A stretch of 64,000 bases of DNA from Nocardia concava NBRC 100430. Its GTDB lineage: Bacteria; Actinomycetota; Actinomycetes; Mycobacteriales; Mycobacteriaceae. The position numbers and the translations under genes were made by a program. The DNA lies in NCBI RefSeq assembly GCF_000308815.1, contig NZ_BAFX01000124.1, positions 124,001-188,000 of the forward strand, given 5' to 3'. The notes beneath the pieces were generated by a model. It made no database searches. It was not told the DNA's origin and saw nothing but the letters and a program-made list of their open reading frames with translations. Each line of letters begins with the position of its first letter. Position 1 is the first letter of the stretch. Of the stretch, positions 17,345 to 27,727 are shown in pieces.

Positions 17345-18511
17345 TTACTTGGCCGCGGCCAGCTCGGCGGCCTTGTCGGCGCCTTCGTCCATGGTCTGAG
17401 CGAGGGTCACCAGCGGGTGGTTGAAGTCGGCGAGGATCTTGCGACCCTCCTCGACCTTGTTGCCGTCGAGGCGGACGACCAGCGGCTTGGAGGCCGCGTC
17501 GCCCAGGGTCTGCAGCGCGCCGACGATGCCGTTCGCGACCGCGTCACAGGCGGTGATGCCGCCGAAGACGTTCACGAACACGGACTTGACCTGGGAGTCG
17601 CCCAGGATGACGTCCAGGCCGGCGGCCATGACGGCCGCCGAGGCGCCGCCGCCGATGTCGAGGAAGTTGGCCGGCTTGACGCCGTCGTGGTTCTCACCGG
17701 CGTAGGCGACGACGTCGAGGGTCGACATGACCAGACCCGCGCCGTTGCCGATGATGCCGACCTCGCCGTCGAGCTTGACGTAGTTGAGGTCGTTCTCCTT
17801 GGCCTTGAGCTCGAGCGGATCGGTGGCGTCGATGTCCGCGAACTCGAGGTGGTCGGGGTGGCGGAACTCGGCGTTCTCGTCCAGGGTCACCTTGCCGTCG
17901 AGGGCCAGGATCTCGTCGTTGGGGGTGCGCACCAGCGGGTTGACCTCGACCAGGGTCGCGTCTTCCTTGATGAAGACTTCCCACAGCTTCTGGATGGTGA
18001 CCGCCGCGGCATCCAGGATGTCGGCCGGCAGGTGGCCCTGCTCGGCAATGCTGCGGGCGAAGGCCAGATCCACGCCCTTGACGGCGTCGACCGGAACCTT
18101 GGCCAGACGGTCGGGCTTGGTGGCCGCGACCTCTTCGATCTCCATACCGCCCTCGACCGAGCACATGGCCAGGTAGGTGCGGTTGGAACGATCCAGCAGG
18201 AAGGAGATGTAGTACTCCGCCGCGATGTCCTTGGCCTCGGCGACCAGGACCTTCTTGGTGATGTGGCCCTTGATGTCCAGGCCCAGGATGTTGGAGGCGT
18301 GGGTGAAGGCGTCGTCCGGGGTGGCGGCGTACTTCACGCCACCGGCCTTGCCGCGGCCACCGACTTTGACCTGCGACTTGATCATTACCGGCTTGCCGAT
18401 TTCCTCGGCGATCGCCCGCGCGTCCTCGGCGGAATCCGTGACGCGGCCCTCCGACGAAGGCACTCCGTGCTTCACGAAGAGTTCCTTCGCCTGATATTCG
18501 AAGAGATCCAT
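17345..18511 (-). CDS. sucC: Succinyl-CoA ligase, beta subunit
   Basis: A 388-residue ATP-grasp beta subunit. It starts [20 protein letters not shown], the standard N-terminus, so the ATG at 18511 is chosen over an upstream one. ATP-grasp and nucleotide contacts are seen in [19 protein letters not shown], and the ligase domain in [50 protein letters not shown] and [22 protein letters not shown]. Together with sucD it makes succinate, ATP (or GTP) and CoA from succinyl-CoA. First gene of the sucCD operon, divergent from an M23 peptidase gene. Confidence 0.97.
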   Translation of the reverse strand: MDLFEYQAKELFVKHGVPSSEGRVTDSAEDARAIAEEIGKPVMIKSQVKVGGRGKAGGVKYAATPDDAFTHASNILGLDIKGHITKKVLVAEAKDIAAEYYISFLLDRSNRTYLAMCSVEGGMEIEEVAATKPDRLAKVPVDAVKGVDLAFARSIAEQGHLPADILDAAAVTIQKLWEVFIKEDATLVEVNPLVRTPNDEILALDGKVTLDENAEFRHPDHLEFADIDATDPLELKAKENDLNYVKLDGEVGIIGNGAGLVMSTLDVVAYAGENHDGVKPANFLDIGGGASAAVMAAGLDVILGDSQVKSVFVNVFGGITACDAVANGIVGALQTLGDAASKPLVVRLDGNKVEEGRKILADFNHPLVTLAQTMDEGADKAAELAAAK

Positions 18512-18938
18512 GTACTCACCGTCTCGTCTGCGTTGTTGTGACAACGTCTTGGTTGGCGGCCCGTCGTCGGAGGCGGGTCGGATCGGACTCTAATCAGTCA
18601 CATGGAGCGGAAATCAGCCGCATACAGCCTAAGTGGCGCAGGTCACGGTACTGTCTCCGCGGTCCTAAAACCCCTCGTCAATGCTACTCATCGGTAGCTT
18701 GTTGACCCGGTGCCAGGTGGAGCACACGAATCCCGAAGAGTGACATCGGCTACTACGCAGCGTCGTTGACAAACCTCAGTTGGTTACCCCAAGCACAGTG
18801 GGCACATTCCCGCCCTCGGAGTGATGAATGTCACAGCCGCGTGTCGAACCAGGTCCATCGCTTGCTGAGCCGCAATCGTTTCGTTACCGTCGTTGCGGTC
18901 GATGTCACAACCCGGTCACGGACAGGAGGACGGCAGGC
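18512..18938. promoter_or_regulatory. Divergent promoter region of sucC and M23 peptidase gene
   Basis: A 427-base gap if the TTG start of the peptidase is right. It contains a consensus-like TTGACA (18767-18772), a GTTACC (about 18783) and two GTCACA motifs (about 18829 and 18904). GTCACA and GTTACC resemble motifs reported for the envelope regulator MtrA in actinobacteria, but the spacing is not diagnostic. I looked for the conserved elements of the c-di-AMP (ydaO) riboswitch that precedes many actinobacterial wall hydrolase genes and did not find them. Confidence 0.45.
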
Positions 18939-20213
18939 TTGACGCAGCACGACGCTCCGCAACACCGGCCCCGACGCGGCCACCGCTACAAAGAGGACGC
19001 GGAGACCTACGGCGCGACCAGCTTCGACGCCCCGTTCGCGGCACAGAGCACCGTCGCCCACGGCGACTGGGACGCCACGCAGGCCTGGAACTCCGAGCAG
19101 AGCTGGGACAACGCCCGGCCCTGGGACGAATCCGCCTGGCAGTCCGCACAGCAGTGGGACGAACAGCAGAACTGGGATCAGCAGCAGGCCTGGGACCAGC
19201 AGCAGAGCTGGGACGAGCAGCCCGAGGCCGACTGGAACGCCCAGACCACCGTGAACGGCTGGGCCGCACCGAATCCGAGTGATTGGGCCGCGCGGTCGCG
19301 GACCAACTGGGATCCGTCCGCGGACCCGACCCCCTCCGACGAGTATCGCCCCGTTTACACGTTCAAGACCGCGTCCGGCGAGAAGCTCCAGTTCTCCGGC
19401 GACGGCGCGCGCGTGAATCGTGAGGCGCGCGAAGCGGATTCCGACGACGACGAGCGCCCCACCCGGGTCGGCGGCAAGCGCCGCGCGGGCGGCACCCATC
19501 GCCTGCCCGCACCGCCCAACGCGCTCAAGGGCCGCGCCGCGGTCGTCGCGGTGGCCGCCGGTGCGGTCGTGGCCGCGGGCCAGGCCACCATCGAGGCCAG
19601 TGGCCACGACAGCAGCAATGTCGACTACCAGGCCGCCAACCAGGTCAAGGAAGTCGCGGCCACCTCGGTGGTCGGCGACGGTGCGCCCGGCTCGCCGCAG
19701 GTGCTGAACCCGAGCGCGCCCGCGAGCCTGGACCAGTTCAACGACATCCTGGCCAAGGGCAAGCAGTTCGCCGCCGATATGGCCAACCAGGAGGCCTCGA
19801 AGTACCGGCCGCTGTGGACCAAGTTCACCGCCGCGGGCACCTTCACCTCCGGCTTCGGCATCCGCTGGGGCGTCGCCCACCAGGGCGTGGACATCGCCGC
19901 CCCGATCGGCACCCCGATCTACGCGGTGGCCGACGGCACCGTGCTCGAGGCCGGTCCCGCTTCGGGTTTCGGCATGTGGGTCCGCCTGCTGCACGATGAC
20001 GGCACGGTCACCATCTACGGCCACATCGACACCGCGACCGTCTCCCAGGGCCAGCGCGTCATGGCGGGCGACCAGATCGCCACCGTCGGCAACCGCGGCT
20101 TCTCCACCGGCCCGCACTGCCACTTCGAGGTCTGGCTGAACGGCGTCGACAAGATCGACCCGCTGCCCTGGCTGGCCTCCCGAGGCATCTCCCTCGGCCC
20201 CGAACGGGACTGA
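18939..20213 (+). CDS. M23 family metallopeptidase with Trp-hexad repeat N-terminus
   Basis: A predicted cell-wall endopeptidase. The C-terminal M23 domain (about residues 295-420) has the zinc ligands H and D of GVAHQGVDIAAPIGTPIYAVADG and H-x-H of GPHCHFEVW. An internal hydrophobic segment (AAVVAVAAGAVVAAGQA, about residue 200) likely anchors it in the membrane, with the peptidase outside. The region before it is cytoplasmic and strange: eight or so hexads of type W-D-x-Q-x-x. TTG at 18939 is preferred because AGGAGG lies 9 bases upstream; an ATG at 18828 in the same frame would add 37 residues. It matches the place of Rv0950c next to sucC. Confidence 0.85.
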   Translation: MTQHDAPQHRPRRGHRYKEDAETYGATSFDAPFAAQSTVAHGDWDATQAWNSEQSWDNARPWDESAWQSAQQWDEQQNWDQQQAWDQQQSWDEQPEADWNAQTTVNGWAAPNPSDWAARSRTNWDPSADPTPSDEYRPVYTFKTASGEKLQFSGDGARVNREAREADSDDDERPTRVGGKRRAGGTHRLPAPPNALKGRAAVVAVAAGAVVAAGQATIEASGHDSSNVDYQAANQVKEVAATSVVGDGAPGSPQVLNPSAPASLDQFNDILAKGKQFAADMANQEASKYRPLWTKFTAAGTFTSGFGIRWGVAHQGVDIAAPIGTPIYAVADGTVLEAGPASGFGMWVRLLHDDGTVTIYGHIDTATVSQGQRVMAGDQIATVGNRGFSTGPHCHFEVWLNGVDKIDPLPWLASRGISLGPERD

Positions 20214-20228
20214 GCGGCAGACGAACAG

Positions 20229-20262
20229 ACGAAAGGCGCGCCCGGACGGGCGCGCCTTTCGT
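20229..20262. terminator. Bidirectional terminator between M23 gene and pgi
   Basis: 15-base-pair stem ACGAAAGGCGCGCCC / GGGCGCGCCTTTCGT with a GGAC loop between two convergent genes. Confidence 0.86.
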
Positions 20263-20306
20263 GCATTCCGGGGCCCTCACGGCCCCGGAGCGGGCTTTGC
20301 CGGGGC

Positions 20307-21947
<1,641 letters not shown>

Positions 21948-22056
21948 CCGGGCGAGGTTACAACGTCGCCGATCTGACCCGCAGGTAACCACTGGTGATT
22001 CGCGGGATTCGTCCAGCGTAGGAGTCACATTCGAGGGTGAGGCATAGGCTGGCGGA

Positions 22057-23508
22057 ATGGTGACCGAAACCGCATTACTCGCATCCATTCCCACGCAACT
22101 CTGGATCGGCGGACCGGTGGACGCCACGGGGGGTGCGACGTTCCCGGTGCACAATCCGGCCACGGGTGAGGTCATCGCCCAGGTCGCCGACGCCACGCCC
22201 GATGACGCGGTGCGCGCGCTCGACGCGGCGGCCGCGGTGCAGGCCGAATGGGCCGCGACCCCGGCCCGGCAGCGCGGGGAGATCCTGCGCGCGGTGTTCG
22301 AGGCGATCACCGCGCGGGCCGAGGAGTTCGCGCTGCTCATGACGCTCGAAATGGGGAAGGCCCTGCCCGAGAGCCGCAATGAGGTGAAGTACGGCGCGGA
22401 GTTCTTCCGCTGGTTCAGCGAGGAGGCCGTGCGCATTCACGGCCGCTACCAGCCCGCCCCGGCCGGGACCGGCCGCATTCTCGTGCACAAGCAGCCGGTC
22501 GGCCCGTGCCTGGCCATCACGCCGTGGAATTTCCCGCTGGCCATGGGCACCCGCAAGATCGGTCCGGCGCTCGCCGCCGGTTGCACCATGATCGTGAAGC
22601 CTGCCGGCGAAACACCTTTGACCATGCTGCTGCTGGCCCAGCTGTGCAGTGAGGCCGGGCTGCCCGACGGCGTGCTGTCGGTGATCACCACCTCGCGGTC
22701 GAGCGCGGTCACCGCCCCGCTGCTCGAGGACCCGCGCCTGCGCAAGCTGACCTTCACCGGGTCGACGCCGGTCGGCAAGAAGCTGGTCGAGCAGTCCGCG
22801 CACGGCCTGCTGCGCACCTCCATGGAACTCGGCGGCAATGCCCCGTTCGTGGTCTTCGACGACGCGGATATCGATGCCGCGGTGCAGGGCGCGCTGCTGG
22901 CGAAATTGCGCAACGGCGGTGAGGCGTGCACGGCCGCCAACCGTTTCCACGTCCAGAACTCGGTTCGCCAGGAATTCACCGACAAGCTGGCGGCGGCCAT
23001 GGCGGAGTACAAACTCGGCAATGGCGTCGATCCCGAGACCACGCTCGGTCCGCTCATCAACGAGAACCAGCTCGACACCGTGAGCGAACTGGTCGACGAC
23101 GCGGTGGCCACGGGCGCGCAGATCAAGCTGGGCGGCAAGGCGCCCGGCGGCCCGGGCTGGTTCTATCCCGCGACCGTGCTCACCGATATTCCGCCCGCGG
23201 CCCGCATCCTGCGCGAGGAGGTGTTCGGCCCGGTCGCCCCGGTGGTCGGCTTCGAGACCGAGGAAGAGGGTCTGGCCGCGGCCAACAACACCGAATTCGG
23301 CCTGGTCGCATACGTTTACACGCGCAGCCTGGATCGCGCGCTGCGGGTCGCCGAGGGTCTGGAGACCGGCATGGTCGGCGTCAACCGCGGTGTCATCTCC
23401 GATCCGGCCGCGCCGTTCGGCGGCGTGAAGGAGTCCGGATTCGGCCGCGAGGGCGGCTTCGAGGGCATCGAGGAGTACCTCGACACCAAGTACATCGCCC
23501 TGCCCTAG
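22057..23508 (+). CDS. gabD: NAD(P)-dependent succinate-semialdehyde dehydrogenase
   Basis: A 483-residue aldehyde dehydrogenase of the GabD branch, oxidising succinate semialdehyde to succinate. It has the catalytic Glu in [18 protein letters not shown], the nucleophile Cys in [14 protein letters not shown], the cofactor-binding [11 protein letters not shown] and the oxyanion Asn in TPWNFPLAM. Product feeds the TCA cycle. It stands alone between pgi and the chorismate mutase gene; no GABA transaminase gene is next to it. Substrate is inferred from sequence branch, so another semialdehyde is possible. Confidence 0.9.
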   Translation: MVTETALLASIPTQLWIGGPVDATGGATFPVHNPATGEVIAQVADATPDDAVRALDAAAAVQAEWAATPARQRGEILRAVFEAITARAEEFALLMTLEMGKALPESRNEVKYGAEFFRWFSEEAVRIHGRYQPAPAGTGRILVHKQPVGPCLAITPWNFPLAMGTRKIGPALAAGCTMIVKPAGETPLTMLLLAQLCSEAGLPDGVLSVITTSRSSAVTAPLLEDPRLRKLTFTGSTPVGKKLVEQSAHGLLRTSMELGGNAPFVVFDDADIDAAVQGALLAKLRNGGEACTAANRFHVQNSVRQEFTDKLAAAMAEYKLGNGVDPETTLGPLINENQLDTVSELVDDAVATGAQIKLGGKAPGGPGWFYPATVLTDIPPAARILREEVFGPVAPVVGFETEEEGLAAANNTEFGLVAYVYTRSLDRALRVAEGLETGMVGVNRGVISDPAAPFGGVKESGFGREGGFEGIEEYLDTKYIALP

Positions 23509-23537
23509 GCACGCTCTGCCCATCGGAACGAAAACAA

Positions 23538-23566
23538 CCGCCCCGGGGTCGAAACACCCGGGGCGG
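23538..23566. terminator. Terminator after gabD
   Basis: 10-base-pair stem CCGCCCCGGG / CCCGGGGCGG with a 9-base loop, 30 bases past the gabD stop. The chorismate mutase gene converges from the other side. Confidence 0.76.
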
Positions 23567-23678
23567 CCTGGGGATGCTGCACCGGTCTCCGCATGCAGCA
23601 AGGTCTGTGGGCACGCCGAAAGACACACCGCTCGATGTATCGGATCGGGCGGTGCTGTCCGTTAACGAGTCGGATTGA

Positions 23679-23984
23679 TCAGTGGCCCAAACGGCCGCGG
23701 CCGAGGCGCAGCAGGAGCATGGCGAGGGTGTGACCCTCCTGGCCGAGCTCGCTGAATCGCTCCAGCACCTTCATCTCACGGGAGTGGACGAGCTTGGGCC
23801 CGCCGTTCGCCATGCGCGTGCGTCCGATGATGCGCGAGACCTCGGTGCGGCGCTTGATGGCCGCGAGGATTTCGGCGTCCAGCTTGTCGATTTCCAAGCG
23901 CAGCTTTTCGATCTCAGCCTCGGAGGGCAGGGCGGAATCCGAGCCGGTGGCGGACTCGGACTGTCCCGTCGTCGAGATGCTCAT
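23679..23984 (-). CDS. Chorismate mutase, AroQ-delta type
   Basis: A 101-residue intracellular chorismate mutase that makes prephenate for Phe and Tyr. Active-site residues are seen in the helix LRLEIDKLDAEILAAIKRRTEVSRIIG (the Arg and Lys positions) and in LVHSREMKVLERFSEL. The C-terminus LLLRLGRGRLGH is essentially that of M. tuberculosis Rv0948c, whose C-terminal residues are rearranged when it binds DAHP synthase and becomes active. So this enzyme too probably needs the AroG partner, which is not in the window. It has an extra 12-residue polar N-terminus. Confidence 0.95.
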   Translation of the reverse strand: MSISTTGQSESATGSDSALPSEAEIEKLRLEIDKLDAEILAAIKRRTEVSRIIGRTRMANGGPKLVHSREMKVLERFSELGQEGHTLAMLLLRLGRGRLGH

Positions 23985-24304
23985 ACTTTCAACTCCTCGT
24001 GGTCCCGAACGTCGATCGGTGGTTGGACCCGTCCTGTTACCGATCGGTTCTTCACCAAGAATCAGACCTGTTGGCCATACATTGTCCCCCCGTGGTCGGG
24101 CTCAGGTGCAATGCGTCGCCATAGAGCCGGTCATTCGACGAGTGTGCCACGCAGAGTGACCCAAGCAAAACAACTACGTTTGTGAATCTTCTGAGTATCC
24201 GGAGCCGATTCGATTCACCGGAAGTTCGCCGGACCGGCACTTATCGGACACCTGTGCGATCCCGTCCGCCGTCTGTCGGTGCGCGCCGGTAGCGTGGACG
24301 GGCG
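23985..24304. other. Intergenic region between chorismate mutase gene and uvrD1
   Basis: A 320-base divergent gap, AT-richer than the surroundings between 24030 and 24220. It must hold promoters for both genes. I found no convincing operator, hairpin, RNA gene or additional reading frame. A 62-codon minus-strand frame here has no family features and was not accepted. Confidence 0.5.
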
Positions 24305-26776
24305 ATGAACACGACGGTGGCGATCAACACGACGGTGGCACGGGACGATATGAAGACCGAGCGGTTGCTCGAGGGGTTGAATCCACAACAGCGGGCCGCT
24401 GTGACGCACACCGGCACCCCGCTGCTCATCGTGGCCGGCGCCGGGTCGGGCAAGACCGCGGTGCTCACCCGTCGCATCGCCTATCTGCTCGACGCCCGCG
24501 GGGTGCGCCCGGGCGAGATCCTGGCCATCACCTTCACCAACAAGGCCGCGGCCGAGATGCGCGAGCGGGTGGCCGGGCTGGTCGGCCCGCGCGCGGCGGG
24601 CATGTGGGTGTCCACCTTCCACTCCAGCTGCGTGCGCATCCTGCGCACCCAGGCCTCGCTGCTGGCCGGGCTGAACACCAACTTCTCCATCTACGACGCG
24701 GATGATTCGCGGCGGCTGCTGGGCATGATCATTCGCGATTTCGATATCGACGCGAAGAAGTACACGCCCCGGCTGCTGGCCACCGCCATCTCCAATCTCA
24801 AGAACGAGCTCATCGATCCCGAGCAGGCCGCGGCCGACGCCGAGACCGAGGATGCCGAGCTGCCGCGCATCGTGGCCCGGGTCTTCGCCGAGTACCAGCG
24901 GCGGCTGCGCGCGGCCAATGCGTTGGACTTCGACGATCTGATCGGCGAGACGGTGTCGCTGCTGCAGCGGCATCCGCAGGTGGCCGAGTACTACCGGCGG
25001 CGGTTCCGGCACGTGCTGGTCGACGAGTACCAGGACACCAACCACGCGCAGTACGTGCTGGTGCGAGAGCTGGTGGGCCATCACCGGAACCTGTGGGGCG
25101 ACGAGCCGGACACCCCGGAGGACGACAACCGGGTGCCGCCGTCGGAACTGTGCGTGGTGGGTGACGCCGATCAGTCCATCTACGCCTTCCGCGGTGCGAC
25201 CATCCGCAATATCGAGGAGTTCGAGCGCGACTTCCCGGACGCGGAAACCATTCTGCTGGAACAGAACTACCGCTCCACACAGCACATCCTGACCGCCGCC
25301 AACGCGGTCATCGCCCGCAACGAGGGGCGGCGGGAGAAGAAGCTGTGGACCGATCACGGCGACGGTGAGCTGATCGTCGGGTACGTGGCCGACAACGAGC
25401 ACGACGAGGCCTCGTTCGTGGCGCGGGAGATCGACAAGCTGGTCGATCAGGGCGACGCCAACTACGCGGATGTGGCGGTCTTCTACCGCACCAACAACAA
25501 TTCCCGGGCGCTGGAAGAGATCTTCATCCGAATGGGCCTGCCGTACAAGGTCGTCGGCGGCGTGCGCTTCTACGAGCGCAAGGAGGTCCGCGACATCGTG
25601 GCCTACCTGCGGGTGCTGGAGAATCCGGACGACGCGGTGAGCCTGCGCCGGATCCTGAACACCCCGCGCCGCGGCATCGGCGATCGCGCGGAGGCGTGCG
25701 TGGCGGTGCATGCCGAGCAGCGGAATATCGGCTTCGCACAGGCGCTTCGGGACGCGGCCGAGGGGAAGGTGGCGCTGCTCAATTCGCGTTCGCAGCGGTT
25801 GATCGGCGGGTTCCTGGAGCTGCTCGACGAGATCCGGGCCGCGGGCGCGCAGGCCGATATGGACTTCCCGGATGTCGGTTCGATAGTCGAGGCGGTGCTG
25901 GATCGCACCGGGTACCGCGCCGAGCTGGAGGCCTCCGACGATCCGCAGGACGGCGCGCGGCTGGACAACCTCAATGAATTGGTCAGCGTCGCACGCGAAT
26001 TCAGTTCCGAGGCGCGCAACAATGTGGAGGCGGCCCGGGCCGAGGGCATCATTCCCGAGCAGGCCGAGGGCGAACCGGAGCCGGGCTCGCTGGCCGCGTT
26101 CCTGGAGCGCGTCTCGCTGGTGGCCGACGCCGACCAGATCCCCGAAGAGGGTTCCGGCGTGGTCACGCTGATGACCCTGCACACCGCCAAGGGCCTGGAA
26201 TTCCCGGTGGTCTTCGTGACCGGCTGGGAGGACGGCCAGTTCCCGCACATGCGCGCACTGGGCGATCCCGCCGAGCTCCAGGAGGAGCGCCGCCTGGCCT
26301 ACGTCGGCATCACCCGCGCCCGCAAGCGCCTGTACCTCACCCGCGCCGTGGTCCGCTCCGGCTGGGGCCAGCCCGTCTCCAACCCGGAATCCCGCTTCCT
26401 GCAGGAGATCCCGGGCCACCTCATGGACTGGCGCCGCCTCGAGCCCACCCCCTCCCAAACCTCCCGCGGCTTCCGCCGCCGCGGCGAAGACGATGGCTTG
26501 GACCGCGACTGGACCCGCGGCGACGGCTGGTCCGACCAACGCCCCGGCCTCAGCGGCCGCGGCGACCGCCGCCCCGCCCCCGCAGCAGCCGCCAAACGCA
26601 ACAACACCAATCTCGTACTGGCCGTAGGCGACCGCGTCAACGACGACAAGTACGGCCTCGGCCGAGTCATCGCCGCCGAGGGCTTCGGCGACCTCGCCAC
26701 GGTCACCATCGACTTCGGCACAGCCGGCAAGATCCGCCTGATCCCCAAGTTCAGCCGCACCCTCACCAAGCTCTAG
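24305..26776 (+). CDS. uvrD1: ATP-dependent DNA helicase UvrD1/PcrA
   Basis: An 823-residue SF1A 3'-5' helicase. Motifs in order: Q motif LNPQQRAAVTH, Walker A VAGAGSGKTAVL, Ia ITFTNKAAAEMRERV, II LVDEYQDTNHAQY, III GDADQSIYAFRGA, IV YRSTQHIL, V VTLMTLHTAKGLEFPVVFVTGWEDG, VI RRLAYVGITRARKRLYL. The C-terminal Tudor-like part (GDRVNDDKYGLGRVIAAEGFG...TIDFGTAGKIRLI) is that which binds Ku or RNA polymerase in relatives. It works in nucleotide excision repair and replication restart. A second ATG at 24350 is an alternative start. Located near chorismate mutase gene as in mycobacteria. Confidence 0.95.
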   Translation: MNTTVAINTTVARDDMKTERLLEGLNPQQRAAVTHTGTPLLIVAGAGSGKTAVLTRRIAYLLDARGVRPGEILAITFTNKAAAEMRERVAGLVGPRAAGMWVSTFHSSCVRILRTQASLLAGLNTNFSIYDADDSRRLLGMIIRDFDIDAKKYTPRLLATAISNLKNELIDPEQAAADAETEDAELPRIVARVFAEYQRRLRAANALDFDDLIGETVSLLQRHPQVAEYYRRRFRHVLVDEYQDTNHAQYVLVRELVGHHRNLWGDEPDTPEDDNRVPPSELCVVGDADQSIYAFRGATIRNIEEFERDFPDAETILLEQNYRSTQHILTAANAVIARNEGRREKKLWTDHGDGELIVGYVADNEHDEASFVAREIDKLVDQGDANYADVAVFYRTNNNSRALEEIFIRMGLPYKVVGGVRFYERKEVRDIVAYLRVLENPDDAVSLRRILNTPRRGIGDRAEACVAVHAEQRNIGFAQALRDAAEGKVALLNSRSQRLIGGFLELLDEIRAAGAQADMDFPDVGSIVEAVLDRTGYRAELEASDDPQDGARLDNLNELVSVAREFSSEARNNVEAARAEGIIPEQAEGEPEPGSLAAFLERVSLVADADQIPEEGSGVVTLMTLHTAKGLEFPVVFVTGWEDGQFPHMRALGDPAELQEERRLAYVGITRARKRLYLTRAVVRSGWGQPVSNPESRFLQEIPGHLMDWRRLEPTPSQTSRGFRRRGEDDGLDRDWTRGDGWSDQRPGLSGRGDRRPAPAAAAKRNNTNLVLAVGDRVNDDKYGLGRVIAAEGFGDLATVTIDFGTAGKIRLIPKFSRTLTKL

Positions 26777-26860
26777 GCGGCCGGCCGTGGGCGCAGCACA
26801 GCGCACGTGCCGGTGACGAGCGCGACCACGGCCAGCACCAAGGCGGGGCCGCCGCCTTGG
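26773..26860 (-). pseudogene. 3' remnant of a membrane transporter gene (probable)
   Basis: On the minus strand a frame ends with stop TAG at 26773-26775 and encodes one perfect transmembrane helix plus basic tail: GGGPALVLAVVALVTGTCAV then LRPRPAA. This is the usual end of an MFS-type transporter. Upstream (from about 26860) the frame loses any membrane character and runs into toxin coding sequence on the other strand. I read it as the last 30 codons of a lost transporter gene that was convergent with uvrD1. The family call is inference from one helix. Confidence 0.5.
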
Positions 26861-27156
26861 TCGAGCAGGCGCTGGACAGGCTGGCGGAGGCAGGCCCGGT
26901 GTTGGGCCGGCCTCTCGTCGATACCCTCGAGCACAGCCGACTACGCAATCTGAAGGAACTCAGGCCTGGTTCCTGTGGTCAGTCGGAGATCCGAATGCTG
27001 TTCGTCTTCGACCCTGATCGCGAAGCCATCGTTCTGGTTGCTGGCGACAAGGCGAGAAGATGGTCTCGCTGGTACGAGGAGGCGATTCCGTTGGCCGAGC
27101 GCCGATACGCCGACTATCGAACCGAGAAAGACGTGGAGAAGGAACAGAGGTCATGA
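26857..27156 (+). pseudogene. RelE/HigB-type toxin, 5' truncated
   Basis: Residues match the phage Gp49/HigB-like toxin family from its first helix onward: EAGPVLGRPLVDTLEHSRLRNLKELR, then MLFVFDPDREAIVLVAGDKARRWSRWYEEAIPLAERRYADY. Family members have about 25-30 more residues at the start (strand 1 and helix 1), which are missing; the only in-frame start is a TTG at 26857 with no ribosome-binding site, next to the transporter remnant. The truncated protein may be inactive. The mRNA interferase core residues (Lys/Arg of KELR and the C-terminal region) remain. Its stop overlaps the antitoxin ATG. Confidence 0.75.
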
Positions 27157-27482
27157 GCCCTGCGCGGAATTGGCGAGACATCAAGGCGGAAGCCCATCAC
27201 CTACACCCGGAACTGGCGGATCCGGCAGTTCGTGCCGAGGCGTCGGCGCAGCTAGATGCCTACGTCGCGGGTTATCACCTCGAGGAGCTCCGCAAAACCC
27301 TGGGCAAGCCCCAGTCCGAGATCGCCGTGGTACTCGGTGTTTCTCAGTCACGCGTATCTCAAATCGAGAACGGCGATCTCGGCGCCATGGAACTCGACAC
27401 TCTCCGGGCCTATGCCGAAGCGCTGGGTGGACGAGTGGAGATCACCCTCAGCGTCGGCCCGCACACCATCAAGGTCGCGTAG
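27153..27482 (+). CDS. XRE-family antitoxin (HigA-like)
   Basis: A 109-residue HTH antitoxin, partner of the toxin before it (ATGA overlap). A helical N-terminus (WRDIKAEAHHLHPELADPAV) is followed by the XRE HTH: LRKTLGKPQSEIAVVLGVSQSRVSQIENGDL, then MELDTLRAYAEALGGRVEITLSVG, the typical end of this antitoxin family. It is intact. The toxin-first order matches the higBA type. With a truncated toxin the antitoxin may act as a free repressor or be a relic. It ends 5 bases before a convergent gene. Confidence 0.88.
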   Translation: MSPARNWRDIKAEAHHLHPELADPAVRAEASAQLDAYVAGYHLEELRKTLGKPQSEIAVVLGVSQSRVSQIENGDLGAMELDTLRAYAEALGGRVEITLSVGPHTIKVA

Positions 27483-27487
27483 TCCTG

Positions 27488-27727
27488 TCAGCTGGTGTGG
27501 CGGGAGAGGACGTCGTAGGCGCGGGCGGCGTCTTCGGGGAAGACCAGGATTTGGAAGCGGTCCTTGAGGTTTCGCCAGCGGTGGATGCGGGTGCGGCCGA
27601 GGGTGGCTCGGACTCCGTTTTCGCGTAGGAGGTGTTGGACGGTGCGGGCGGAGACCATGTCGTAGACGGTGGCGGCGGGGACCAGTAGGCCGAATTCGGC
27701 TTCGTCGGTGTGTGTTCGGAGGTTCAT
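27488..27727 (-). CDS. Small DUF2007-like protein
   Basis: A 79-residue protein that resembles the putative signal-transducing DUF2007 domain: a helix that follows a strand ([17 protein letters not shown]) and a strand-turn-helix end ([18 protein letters not shown]), a ferredoxin-like alpha/beta layout. Function is unknown. The ATG overlaps the qcrB stop by four bases (ATGA), so it is translated after qcrB and probably supports it or simply shares its transcript. No signal or membrane segment. Confidence 0.68.
   Translation of the reverse strand: MNLRTHTDEAEFGLLVPAATVYDMVSARTVQHLLRENGVRATLGRTRIHRWRNLKDRFQILVFPEDAARAYDVLSRHTS

Noticed and set aside
16391-18541. 716-codon plus-strand open frame opposite sucCD
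   Set aside because: Spans two real genes on the other strand that match their families from end to end; the product has no recognisable domain.
18512-18938. c-di-AMP (ydaO) riboswitch upstream of the wall peptidase gene
   Set aside because: The typical conserved blocks could not be found by eye; only short GTCACA/GTTACC motifs and a large gap are seen.
24052-24240. 62-codon minus-strand frame between chorismate mutase gene and uvrD1
   Set aside because: No ribosome-binding site, no family features and odd composition; treated as non-coding.
24215-26806. 863-codon minus-strand open frame opposite uvrD1
   Set aside because: It is the codon-complement shadow of the helicase gene in GC-rich DNA: composition is Arg/Ala/Gly/His-rich with no family motif, while the plus strand has all SF1 helicase motifs.
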